Notes: generated by a model from the sequence alone, not told the origin. DNA of 6,726 nt from ZLKRG08 sp046094385 (GCA_046094385.1 JBJTHJ010000017.1:1-6726); one strand, 5' to 3'. Positions 1-5,999 are shown, counted from the first letter of the stretch. A program made the numbers and translations.

Positions 1-802
1 TCTCTGCGGAGGTGAAATAGGTACGAACTCTGGAGCGCAGATTCTTTGAGGTACCCACATAAAGCGCTTCGCCTTTTGCATCTTTAAAGATGTAAACACC
101 TGGCGATGCTGGAATATTTTGCGCTAGGTGCTTTTTGGCAGCTTGCGCTTTGGTGATTCGATTTGAGAATTCCTTTAGCTCTTCGACGGTTAAGACTCCG
201 AATGAACCAAGTCGTTCGAATAAGCCATGTAGCACCGCCACCGTGGCCCGAACATCATCTAACGCTCTGTGATTTGGCGTGGTGGCGGTCTTAAAAAATA
301 GTGAGAGCGTCTCTAATTTGTAATTTCGGACCTCGTCCTTGGTTAGAACCTGTCTTGCGATCTTTACCGTGTCGAATACTTGGTATTTTGGGAATTGATA
401 ACCAAGCGCAGTTGCAGCAGCCTTTAGAAATCCGATATCAAAAGCAGCATTATGTGCCACCAAGATGCTCTCTGCCTCTGGGCCAAGAAACTCTAGAAGT
501 TGCGGAAAGACCTGATCGATAGTCGGCGCAGGCAGCAACATCTTCTCGGTGATACCGGTTAACACTGTGATAAAGGGAGGAAGTGGTACGCCAGGGTTTA
601 CCAAAGTTTGAAACTCTCCGATAACTTTGCCAGATCGAACCTTCTGCGCTCCGATTTCGGTGATGGCATTTAAACCTGGGGAGCCACCGGTGGTTTCCAG
701 ATCGATGACCACGAAGGTGCTTTCGGATAAATGGCGACCCAAATCATCAAACGAGGCTTGCCAGGATCGCCCCGTGTCGGTTAAACCCCACTCAGATTTC
801 AT
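1..802 (-). CDS. DEDDh 3'-5' exonuclease fused to GIY-YIG endonuclease domain (partial, C-terminus off left edge)
   Basis: Reading from the ATG at 802 gives 267 codons before the window edge. Residues about 28-195 form a DnaQ/DNA-polymerase-III-epsilon-type exonuclease. Exo I is VIDLETTGG with D34 and E36, Exo II is HNAAFD with D122, and Exo III is HRALDDVRAT with H178 and D183, so all five DEDDh metal and catalytic residues are present. A linker of about 35 residues leads to a UvrC/Cho-like GIY-YIG domain: PGVYIFKD (234-241), then YVGTSKNLRSRVRTYF (248-263). Its R258 aligns with the catalytic Arg of UvrC, while T251 replaces the usual Lys after YVG. This architecture is known in Actinobacteria (Rv2191-like, commonly about 550-600 aa), so roughly half the protein is probably missing here. 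A DNA-repair or nucleic-acid-processing role is inferred; it is cytosolic. The ATG at 802 is the first in frame after a stop, with no clear Shine-Dalgarno. The gene diverges from the hydrolase at 846. Confidence 0.93.
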   Translation of the reverse strand, partial: MKSEWGLTDTGRSWQASFDDLGRHLSESTFVVIDLETTGGSPGLNAITEIGAQKVRSGKVIGEFQTLVNPGVPLPPFITVLTGITEKMLLPAPTIDQVFPQLLEFLGPEAESILVAHNAAFDIGFLKAAATALGYQFPKYQVFDTVKIARQVLTKDEVRNYKLETLSLFFKTATTPNHRALDDVRATVAVLHGLFERLGSFGVLTVEELKEFSNRITKAQAAKKHLAQNIPASPGVYIFKDAKGEALYVGTSKNLRSRVRTYFTSAE

Positions 803-827
803 AGTAAGCCATCGTAAGCATAGTAAG
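800..827. repeat. Three near-tandem copies of CAT(A/C)GTAAG
   Basis: CATAGTAAG occurs at 800-808, CATCGTAAG at 810-818 and CATAGTAAG at 819-827. The leftmost copy contains the exonuclease start codon (CAT at 800-802 on this strand). Read on the minus strand the unit is CTTAC(T/G)ATG, so each copy contains an ATG, but the other two ATGs are out of frame with the gene. The repeat fills most of the 43-bp gap between two divergent genes. It may be an operator with half-turn to one-turn spacing, or just short slippage repeats. The repeat itself is seen directly; any function is inferred. Confidence 0.6.
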
Positions 828-833
828 GAAGTG

Positions 834-839
834 TAAATT
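834..839 (+). promoter_or_regulatory. Probable -10 box (TAAATT) for a leaderless hydrolase transcript
   Basis: TAAATT fits the actinobacterial TANNNT -10 consensus and ends 6 nt before the ATG at 846, so transcription would begin at or next to the A of the start codon. No convincing -35 element is visible. The nearest Shine-Dalgarno-like string (AAGGAAG, 825-831) lies 14 nt from the ATG, too far to work well, which favours leaderless translation. Confidence 0.5.
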
Positions 840-845
840 TAAGCC

Positions 846-1637
846 ATGACAAATGCATCCAATCAATCGATCCAGCCACCTAAAGAAGCTCCCACCGGTT
901 GGTTAAATGATTTTGCAGCTGATGGAAGTGGGGCAAATGCCAGAACTGGCATCGTGTTAGTTCATGGATTCACCGGTTCACCAGCATCGATGCGACCTTG
1001 GGCGCACTTTCTTAATGATCGCGGATATACCGTTCGAATCCCGCGCCTTCCAGGTCATGGCACTAAATGGGAGGATCTAAATCAGGTCAAATGGCAGGAA
1101 TGGCCAGAGCGTGCAAGTCGCGACGTCGAAGAGCTTCTAACAAAGTGCGATCGCGTATTTATCTTCGCACTTTCAATGGGCGGGGCGACCTCAATTCAAG
1201 TTGCGCATAAATATGGTCAGAGGATTGCGGGATTGGTCTTTGTAAATCCGATGATCACGATCAAAGGACCAGCGCAATATTTCATCCCTTTCATCTCCAA
1301 ATTTGTTCCAAAAATGAAAGCAGTTGGTGGGGATATCAAAAAGCCTGGTGCCAGCGAGTGGTCATATGATGCTCTACCACTTAAGGGCGTAGCGGAACTT
1401 AGAAAGTTATTGGCAGACTCCAGAGCTAAATTGCCGCAGATTAAAGCGCCATTCATGATCTTTCATTCCAAGGATGACCATGTGCTTCCGGTTTATAACA
1501 CTGAGATCTATTTAGATGAGATTGGGTCTTCACAAAAGCAGCGGATCGAATTGATCAACAGTTATCACGTGGCAACTGTCGATTACGACGCCGATATTAT
1601 TTTTGAAAATTCATTGCTCATGCTGGGCCAGAATTAA
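846..1637 (+). CDS. Alpha/beta-hydrolase, carboxylesterase / monoacylglycerol-lipase type
   Basis: This 263-aa cytosolic protein has no signal peptide. The core begins at about residue 34 with GIVLVHGFTGSP; H40-G41 and F42 form the oxyanion-hole region. The nucleophile S110 lies in ALSMGG, where Ala replaces the first Gly of the usual GxSxG. The acid is D211 (or the adjacent D210) in SKDDHVLP, and the base is H241 in SYHVATVDYD, which closely resembles the C-terminal His motif of bacterial Est30-type carboxylesterases and monoacylglycerol lipases. Residues about 140-185 would form the lid. It probably hydrolyses short- to medium-chain esters or monoacylglycerols; the substrate cannot be read from the sequence. 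The first about 30 residues are polar and probably disordered. It appears to be transcribed alone from a leaderless promoter, and its stop lies 2 bp from that of the convergent DUF3046 gene. Confidence 0.93.
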   Translation: MTNASNQSIQPPKEAPTGWLNDFAADGSGANARTGIVLVHGFTGSPASMRPWAHFLNDRGYTVRIPRLPGHGTKWEDLNQVKWQEWPERASRDVEELLTKCDRVFIFALSMGGATSIQVAHKYGQRIAGLVFVNPMITIKGPAQYFIPFISKFVPKMKAVGGDIKKPGASEWSYDALPLKGVAELRKLLADSRAKLPQIKAPFMIFHSKDDHVLPVYNTEIYLDEIGSSQKQRIELINSYHVATVDYDADIIFENSLLMLGQN

Positions 1638-1639
1638 AA

Positions 1640-1831
1640 CTACTGCCAGCGCTTATCAATTTCTGGATCTCTACGAACTAGAATTTTCCAAATCTCATCG
1701 GGTTCTAAACCGGTGGCTAGCGCCTCTTTGATCGTCATCGAGCCAAGTTCAGTTATCGTGACATCGGTGGCCAAAGTATCGGCATCGGGGTACACCTGGC
1801 GCAATCTCTGCCAAAATTCGCTAATTCGCAC
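1640..1831 (-). CDS. DUF3046 family protein (63 aa, GTG start)
   Basis: The product reads VRISEFWQRL at the N-terminus and ends with MTIKEALATGLEPDEIWKIL followed by a basic tail. This matches the DUF3046 pattern of actinobacteria (MRLTEFW... then ...VEEALAAGxxPKEVWRxV). The function is unknown; in mycobacteria and streptomycetes the gene usually sits near recA/recX, which are not seen here. The reading frame stays open upstream to an ATG at 1885 (81 aa), but those 18 extra residues lie outside the family alignment. The GTG at 1831 restores the usual length of about 63-70 aa and has a TANNNT -10 box 7 nt upstream, so I choose GTG. The protein is small, cytosolic and probably helical. It converges with the hydrolase and diverges from the membrane-protein operon. 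Confidence 0.85.
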   Translation of the reverse strand: MRISEFWQRLRQVYPDADTLATDVTITELGSMTIKEALATGLEPDEIWKILVRRDPEIDKRWQ

Positions 1832-1838
1832 CCTTGAA

Positions 1839-1844
1839 AGTCTA
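1839..1844 (-). promoter_or_regulatory. Probable -10 box (TAGACT) for the leaderless DUF3046 transcript
   Basis: On the minus strand TAGACT matches TANNNT and ends 7 nt before the GTG at 1831. No good -35 is visible. The box lies inside what would be coding sequence if the upstream ATG at 1885 were used, so it supports the shorter gene. Confidence 0.45.
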
Positions 1845-1875
1845 TTGAATGTCCAAGGAAAGTCTACGTAAAGCC

Positions 1876-1881
1876 TAATAT
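1876..1881 (+). promoter_or_regulatory. Probable -10 box (TAATAT) for the 3-TM/TRIC/MOSC operon
   Basis: TAATAT is close to the sigma-70-family -10 consensus and ends 7 nt before the GTG at 1889, as expected for a leaderless mRNA. No clear -35 is present. It lies back-to-back with the DUF3046 promoter, giving a 57-bp divergent control region between the two start codons. Confidence 0.55.
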
Positions 1882-1888
1882 TCAACTT

Positions 1889-2116
1889 GTGAAGAAGGAT
1901 AAAGTCTTCGAATGGCTCGGAGTAGCTACCGCTGTCGTCTACTCCTTATTGGTCGCCTCTAACACCGGCTTTGAATTTCTCGGATTTACTTTGTTGTTAT
2001 TAAGCGCTTTCTCGATTGGCATCTGGGCTTATCTTGGAAAACATCGCGGAATTTTATTCTTGCAGTTTTTCTACGCTACTGCCGGAATTATCGGGATGAT
2101 CCGCTGGTATCAATGA
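1889..2116 (+). CDS. Small three-helix membrane protein, YgjV/PnuC-like
   Basis: This 75-aa protein starts at GTG. Three hydrophobic segments lie at about residues 7-24, 28-48 and 53-72, with a basic KKDK N-terminus and a KHR loop at 51-53. The last helix, FLQFFYATAGIIGMIRWYQ, resembles the Q...(N/G)xxGxxRW pattern in the helices of YgjV- and PnuC-type (NMN transporter-like) proteins. It is too short for a full PnuC and would have to act as an oligomer or partner, in the manner of half-transporters. I do not recognise a specific family with certainty. Its TGA overlaps the ATG of the TRIC gene (ATGA), so the two are almost certainly translationally coupled and may be made in matched amounts. 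Confidence 0.8.
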   Translation: MKKDKVFEWLGVATAVVYSLLVASNTGFEFLGFTLLLLSAFSIGIWAYLGKHRGILFLQFFYATAGIIGMIRWYQ

Positions 2117-2709
2117 GTTCGTTACAAGTTCTAGATTTCATCGCCACTTTTGCCTTTGCCCTAGTTGGCGCCAGAGTCGCCGCCTCCAAAAACATGGATT
2201 ACGGCGGGATTGCATTCGTTGCCGCCGTAACCGCATTGTCCGGAGGCACCTTTAGAAATTTAGCTTTAAATCTAAAGCCAGCTTGGTTGGTAGAACCATA
2301 CCTACTGATTGCAGTCGGATTGGCAGTTTTGATCACCATTATCTTCAAAGCTAAAGATGCCGCCAAGAAATTTGTCTTGATTCTGGACTCCATCTCCTTA
2401 GGGGTAGCGGTGGTTGCGGCAGTCGATCTTTCAATGGAGAAGAACGTTGGAATCGTCGGCACAGTAGTGCTGGGTGTACTCTCTGCAGTTTTAGGTGGTT
2501 TGGTCCGCGATGTACTCTGCCAAATTCCGCCGATTCTCTTGCATCGCGAGACCATCGGAACTTCATCGCTACTTGGCGCAATCACCTGCGTTGCGCTCTA
2601 TCAATCTGACTTGGATAGCGCTATAAGAGCGATAGTAAGTGGATTGGTTGTGGTGGCGGTGCGCTTGCTCTCTGTTAAGTATCGAATAAATCTGCCTAAG
2701 ATCAAGTAG
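2113..2709 (+). CDS. TRIC-type cation channel / UPF0126 (YicG/YadS-like) membrane protein
   Basis: This 198-aa integral membrane protein has the inverted-repeat layout of the UPF0126/TRIC fold. Repeat one is at about residues 5-78, from DFIATFAFALVGARVAASKN through ALSGGTFRN. Repeat two is at about 88-162, from LDSISLGVAVVAAVDLS through VLGGLVRDVL to LLGA. A seventh helix lies at about 168-187 before a basic tail. The family signature GGxxRD is intact in the second repeat (G128, G129, R132, D133), but the first reads GGTFRN, with N49 in place of the usual Asp. Prokaryotic TRIC homologues are trimeric monovalent-cation channels, and some UPF0126 members are annotated as glycine transporters; the substrate here is unknown. 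It overlaps the preceding small membrane gene by 4 nt and is 5 nt from the MOSC gene. Confidence 0.9.
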   Translation: MSSLQVLDFIATFAFALVGARVAASKNMDYGGIAFVAAVTALSGGTFRNLALNLKPAWLVEPYLLIAVGLAVLITIIFKAKDAAKKFVLILDSISLGVAVVAAVDLSMEKNVGIVGTVVLGVLSAVLGGLVRDVLCQIPPILLHRETIGTSSLLGAITCVALYQSDLDSAIRAIVSGLVVVAVRLLSVKYRINLPKIK

Positions 2710-2714
2710 CTACT

Positions 2715-3356
2715 ATGGCCAAAGTACTTTCGATAAATGTTGCAAAGCGAATTCATACTGGCGAATGGACCGGCAGTGAGGGCAGAACTGGTATCGACAA
2801 AGAGCCAGTAAGCGGCCACATTAGCTTTGAAAAGAATGGGGTTTCAGGTGATTCGGTTATCGACAAGAAAGTTCATGGCGGGTACGACAAAGCGGTTTAC
2901 GCCTATGCAATCGAAGATGCAAAGTGGTGGGAAGCAGAGATTGGTAGGGTTCTTCGATACGGAAGTTTCGGGGAGAACTTAACTACCGAAGGAATCGACT
3001 TGAATCGATCGTTAATCGGAGAACGCTGGAGCGTTGGAAGTTGCATCCTTGAAGTTTCAGAGCCAAGAATTCCTTGCCGAGTCTTTGCCGGTTTTTGGGA
3101 TCGCCCTACGCTCATCAAAGAGTTCACAGAGGCCAAGCGATCCGGAACTTATCTACGAATCATAAATGAGGGCGAAATTTGCGCAGGGGATGAGATCACG
3201 GTGATCTCCAAGCCCAGCCATCAAATCTCGGTATTAGATATCTTTGAAGCTAAAGCTGGTAATCGGGAGAAGATCACAGAGATCGCATCGCTAGAAGAGC
3301 TATCTGAAAAGTATCAAGATTGGGCCAGAAAGATAGCGGCAAATTTGAAAGAGTAA
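2715..3356 (+). CDS. MOSC domain-containing protein, YiiM-like
   Basis: This 213-aa cytosolic protein contains a MOSC domain (molybdenum-cofactor sulfurase C-terminal) at about residues 15-165. Recognisable pieces are VSGDSVIDKKVHGGYDKAVY (43-62), FGENLTTEGID (85-95), IGERWSVG and EPRIPCRVFAGFW, with the conserved Cys at C121 as the likely sulfur- or cofactor-binding residue. Residues about 170-213 form a helical tail like the 3-alpha domain of YiiM proteins. E. coli YiiM has a molybdenum-dependent activity toward N-hydroxylated substrates; whether this protein shares it is inference. It starts 5 nt after the TRIC stop without a visible Shine-Dalgarno, so it is probably the last gene of the operon. 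It converges with the permease gene across 23 bp. Confidence 0.92.
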   Translation: MAKVLSINVAKRIHTGEWTGSEGRTGIDKEPVSGHISFEKNGVSGDSVIDKKVHGGYDKAVYAYAIEDAKWWEAEIGRVLRYGSFGENLTTEGIDLNRSLIGERWSVGSCILEVSEPRIPCRVFAGFWDRPTLIKEFTEAKRSGTYLRIINEGEICAGDEITVISKPSHQISVLDIFEAKAGNREKITEIASLEELSEKYQDWARKIAANLKE

Positions 3357-3379
3357 TGAAAGAGCTAACAAGCTTCAAA

Positions 3380-4171
3380 TTACCCAGCTGATTTGCGATA
3401 TTTCCTAAGCGCCAATGGCACAAAGATCAACATAATTAAAATTATGTAAAAGAGCGAAGTTATCAATGGGTATTCACTTGGAAACGATCCTGCGGTAGCG
3501 CCAAATTCGTTCTTCAAGCCAAAGAGCTGGCGGCAGGCAGCCACCATGGTTGAAACAGGATTCCACTCTGCAAAATATTGAAGCGCTCTAGGCATACCAG
3601 TAGTTGGCGCAAAGGCATTTGATAGGAAGGTCAGTGGAAAGGTAACTAAGAAGCTGATATTCGAGACGGTTCTGGCATCTCTTGCTGATAGACCAACTAA
3701 AGCTCCGATCCAAGATAGGGCATAACCAAAGAAGAGTAAGAAGAGGAAACCAAGACCAACCTCTAGTGCTCCAGTTGAAGGGCGCCACCCAACTATGTAA
3801 CCAGTAATTCCCATGACCGTTAGTACCACTACATTTAGGAGCGCATCGCCAAGAGTTCGGCCAACTACCAATGCAGATTGAGAGATCGGAAGAGATCTAA
3901 AACGATCAATCAATCCCTTCTTCATATCTTCAGCAAGTCCAGCTGCGGTTCCTGCCAATGTAAAGGCCACGGTCTGCACGAAAATACCTGGCATCAATAA
4001 TTGAACATAGCCACCAGGTTGACCTGTATTGATTGAACCCCCGAATACATATCTAAATAACAGGACAAACATGACCGGTTGAATCGTTGAGAAGATCAGA
4101 ACCTCAGGGACTCTGGTTAATAACCGTAACTGTCTTTGGGTGATTACTGCGGTATCGCGCAACATGCTCAT
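3380..4171 (-). CDS. ABC-2 type transporter permease (DrrB-like)
   Basis: This 263-aa integral membrane protein has six predicted helices at about residues 25-44, 57-79, 100-127, 138-160, 169-188 and 236-257. Between helices 2 and 3 lies AEDMKKGLIDRFRSLPIS (80-97), the ABC-2 coupling-helix region typical of DrrB-like permeases that contacts the ATPase. The segment SNAFAPTTGMPRALQYFAEWNPVS before the last helix is also characteristic of this family. It pairs with the ATPase encoded just upstream; the gene pair overlaps by 4 nt (ATGA). A strong Shine-Dalgarno, GGAGGAG at 4183-4177, lies within the end of the ATPase gene, 5 nt from the ATG. The exporter would be a dimer of each subunit in the cytoplasmic membrane. 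The substrate is unknown; the daunorubicin-resistance name reflects family similarity only. Confidence 0.93.
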   Translation of the reverse strand: MSMLRDTAVITQRQLRLLTRVPEVLIFSTIQPVMFVLLFRYVFGGSINTGQPGGYVQLLMPGIFVQTVAFTLAGTAAGLAEDMKKGLIDRFRSLPISQSALVVGRTLGDALLNVVVLTVMGITGYIVGWRPSTGALEVGLGFLFLLFFGYALSWIGALVGLSARDARTVSNISFLVTFPLTFLSNAFAPTTGMPRALQYFAEWNPVSTMVAACRQLFGLKNEFGATAGSFPSEYPLITSLFYIILIMLIFVPLALRKYRKSAG

Positions 4172-5118
4172 TTGATCTCCTCCGCTTTATGTCCAGTTAA
4201 AGCTAGAAAAACATCATCTAGCGACGGGCGCTTAAGACCAAGGTCTAAGGGGTTAATTCCAGCTGCAGTAAGCCCATTGATCACTTCAATTAGGGCAGCG
4301 GTACCGGTAGAGACTGGGGCAGAGATTGAATTGAGTCCTTCGTCCAACTTTGGTTTATTGCCACTGATCTTCTCAATGATCTCCATAGCTTTAGCAACAT
4401 CCTTGGTTGCAACTGCTACTTCCAGATGTTCGCCACCAATTTGGCGCTTTAGTTGATCTGAAGTTCCTCTGGCAATTACCTTGCCAGTATCAATAACCGC
4501 TATTTCATCCGCTAATTGATCGGCTTCTTCTAGATATTGTGTGGTTAGAAGCAAAGTGGTGCCATCGCTAACTAGCTCCTTGATGATGCTCCACATATCT
4601 TGTCGACCCCTTGGATCAAGCCCAGTGGTTGGCTCATCGAGGAAGAGCACCTTTGGTTTAACGATCAAAGAAGCTGCAAGATCCAAGCGTCTTCGCATGC
4701 CTCCTGAGTAAGTTTTGATTGGACGTTTTCCAGCATCGGTAAGCGCAAAACGTTCTAGCAATTCATCGGCTCTCTTAATGGCAGCGCTATTTGAGAGGTG
4801 ATAGAGCTTTCCGAACATAACTAAGTTGTCATATCCAGTTAAGATCTCATCGACTGCCGCGTATTGGCCAGATAAACCAATGACTTTTCGCACCTCATCT
4901 GGCTCTTTAATTACATCTATTCCATTTACGCTCGCCCGACCAGAGTCAGGTCGAAGCAAAGTGGCCAAAATTCTGACGGTAGTGGTCTTTCCAGCGCCAT
5001 TTGGCCCCAGAATTCCAAGCACGGTGCCAGTTTCTACCTCAAGGTTCAAATCATCCAGTGCGCGAACTTTGCCTTTATCGTATGTTTTAACCAGATGCTC
5101 TGCGACTACCGCTTTCAT
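4168..5118 (-). CDS. ABC transporter ATP-binding protein (DrrA-like)
   Basis: This 316-aa cytosolic ATPase has a full nucleotide-binding domain: Walker A GPNGAGKT (38-45), Q-loop Q85, signature YSGGMRRRLDLA (137-148), Walker B VLFLDEP (157-163) with E162, and D-loop GLDP (166-169). The switch position reads TTQYLEEAD, with Q194 where most ABC ATPases have His; this Gln is usual for DrrA-type proteins. Residues about 225-316 form the DrrA C-terminal domain, ending in the typical RPSLDDVFLALTGH. The role is to energise the DrrB-like permease that overlaps its 3' end, exporting a hydrophobic compound or lipid of unknown identity. The ATG at 5118 directly follows the stop of a possible 6-codon ORF and has no clear Shine-Dalgarno. 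The upstream nitroreductase gene ends 35 nt away on the same strand, so read-through transcription is possible. Confidence 0.95.
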   Translation of the reverse strand: MKAVVAEHLVKTYDKGKVRALDDLNLEVETGTVLGILGPNGAGKTTTVRILATLLRPDSGRASVNGIDVIKEPDEVRKVIGLSGQYAAVDEILTGYDNLVMFGKLYHLSNSAAIKRADELLERFALTDAGKRPIKTYSGGMRRRLDLAASLIVKPKVLFLDEPTTGLDPRGRQDMWSIIKELVSDGTTLLLTTQYLEEADQLADEIAVIDTGKVIARGTSDQLKRQIGGEHLEVAVATKDVAKAMEIIEKISGNKPKLDEGLNSISAPVSTGTAALIEVINGLTAAGINPLDLGLKRPSLDDVFLALTGHKAEEIK

Positions 5119-5139
5119 CTAAATTACACGCTCTTTCAT
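5119..5139 (-). other. Possible 6-codon leader ORF (MKERVI) upstream of the DrrA-like gene
   Basis: On the minus strand, an ATG at 5139-5137 opens six codons that end in TAG (5121-5119), and the TAG touches the ATPase ATG. A -10-like TATATC (5151-5146) ends 6 nt before this upstream ATG, the spacing seen at the leaderless genes in this window. A ribosome finishing the leader could re-initiate at the adjacent ATG, which would explain the lack of a good Shine-Dalgarno for the ATPase. So short an ORF can easily arise by chance. Confidence 0.25.
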
Positions 5140-5145
5140 TTGGTT

Positions 5146-5151
5146 GATATA
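5146..5151 (-). promoter_or_regulatory. Candidate -10 element (TATATC) of the drrAB-like operon
   Basis: TATATC on the minus strand lies in the 35-bp gap after the nitroreductase stop, 27 nt before the ATPase ATG. The last base departs from the TANNNT pattern and no -35 is seen. The alternative is that the ABC genes are transcribed only by read-through from the nitroreductase. Confidence 0.25.
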
Positions 5152-5153
5152 GC

Positions 5154-5966
5154 TCACTTATTTTCAATTCTTCTTTGCTTTAATTTTTCTTCAAACTTTA
5201 ACTCACTCACATCAATGCGATTTGCTTTGAAATTGTTAATTGGCGCATCGCTAGGGTAGCCAATTGCAAGACCAGTTAAGAGACGATACTGCTTAGGTAT
5301 CTCAAATTCCTTTCGAATCACATCGTCCCAGATATTGACGGCACCTTGAGCGCATGTGCCAAGCCCCCTGGCATGGGCTGAGAGGATCAAATTCTCCAGC
5401 ATCAACCCAGCATCTGAGGCCGCGTAGATGTGCAGACTTTTATGGATATAAATGAACATCTCTACTGGTGCACCAAAGAATTGATAATTCTTTCCCCACT
5501 GTTCATTGCGCGCACTCTTATCACCGCGCTGAATGCCTAAATATCCATAAAGCTCTCGTCCGACACGTTCTGCTCGAGGTTTCAACTCAGGCACATAAGG
5601 TCGCACTATTGAACGATTGCTTGTTGGAAGCCCCTTGCGCTTAATTGCCATCTTCAATTTGTCCAAGAGCGAACCACTCATCGCTTTCGAAAGTGATTTC
5701 CAACGACTGGAGAATTCTTCGCTGATGCGATCACGGGTATCTCCAGTTGCCACCGCCACTTTAAAAGGTCGGGTATTGGACCAACTAGGCGCAGTTAAGG
5801 CATCTTGCAAGATGGCGTCGATGATCTCTGGAGCTACCGGATCAGATTTGAAATCGCGGGTGCTTCGCCTTGAAGCTAGAAATTCCGAGAAGAGTTCTGC
5901 ATCAATTTTCGGATTATTTTTAAACATTCCACCCGTTCCAAGTAACCTTACGGCAACTTCTTTCAT
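5154..5966 (-). CDS. Nitroreductase family protein (FMN-dependent oxidoreductase)
   Basis: This 270-aa cytosolic protein has the nitroreductase signatures RRSTRDF (33-39, FMN phosphate contact), APSWSNTRPF (59-68), FGAPVEMFIYI (164-174), DAGLMLENLILSAHARGLGTC (185-205) and GLAIGYPSDAPINNFKANR near the C-terminus. Members bind FMN and use NAD(P)H to reduce nitroaromatics, quinones or enones; the physiological substrate is unknown. It is longer than the minimal family (about 190-220 aa) because of residues about 85-160, including VGRELYGYLGIQRGDKSARN, a block known from one nitroreductase subfamily. The ATG at 5966 gives a 20-residue lead before the conserved core; M14 (MFKNN...), preceded by GGTGG, is an alternative start. 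It lies 35 nt upstream of the exporter genes on the same strand and diverges from the SGNH hydrolase. Confidence 0.93.
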   Translation of the reverse strand: MKEVAVRLLGTGGMFKNNPKIDAELFSEFLASRRSTRDFKSDPVAPEIIDAILQDALTAPSWSNTRPFKVAVATGDTRDRISEEFSSRWKSLSKAMSGSLLDKLKMAIKRKGLPTSNRSIVRPYVPELKPRAERVGRELYGYLGIQRGDKSARNEQWGKNYQFFGAPVEMFIYIHKSLHIYAASDAGLMLENLILSAHARGLGTCAQGAVNIWDDVIRKEFEIPKQYRLLTGLAIGYPSDAPINNFKANRIDVSELKFEEKLKQRRIENK

Positions 5967-5999
5967 TGAACTTTAATTGATACTTCAATGCTCAGCCCA

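Noticed and set aside
301..836. Plus-strand ORFs of about 70 aa at 301-522 and 627-836
   Set aside because: They lie antisense within the exonuclease/GIY-YIG gene, whose conserved motifs are unambiguous, and show no family resemblance.
1640..1885. DUF3046 gene starting at ATG 1885 (81 aa)
   Set aside because: The 18 extra residues fall outside the family alignment, and the segment contains the likely promoters of both flanking genes.
2199..2819. Minus-strand ORFs of up to 128 aa opposite the TRIC gene
   Set aside because: They are low-complexity Ser/Thr/Ala-rich or Arg-rich shadow frames opposite a well-supported membrane protein.
3357..3379. Bidirectional terminator between the convergent MOSC and permease genes
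   Set aside because: Only a 4-bp AGCT self-pairing is visible, with no GC-rich stem and no T-tract.
4826..5122. Plus-strand 98-aa ORF opposite the ABC ATPase
   Set aside because: It is antisense to the Walker A region and shows no recognisable motif.
5617..5976. Plus-strand 119-aa ORF opposite the nitroreductase N-terminus
   Set aside because: It is an antisense frame in a gene with clear FMN-binding motifs, and has no homology pattern of its own.
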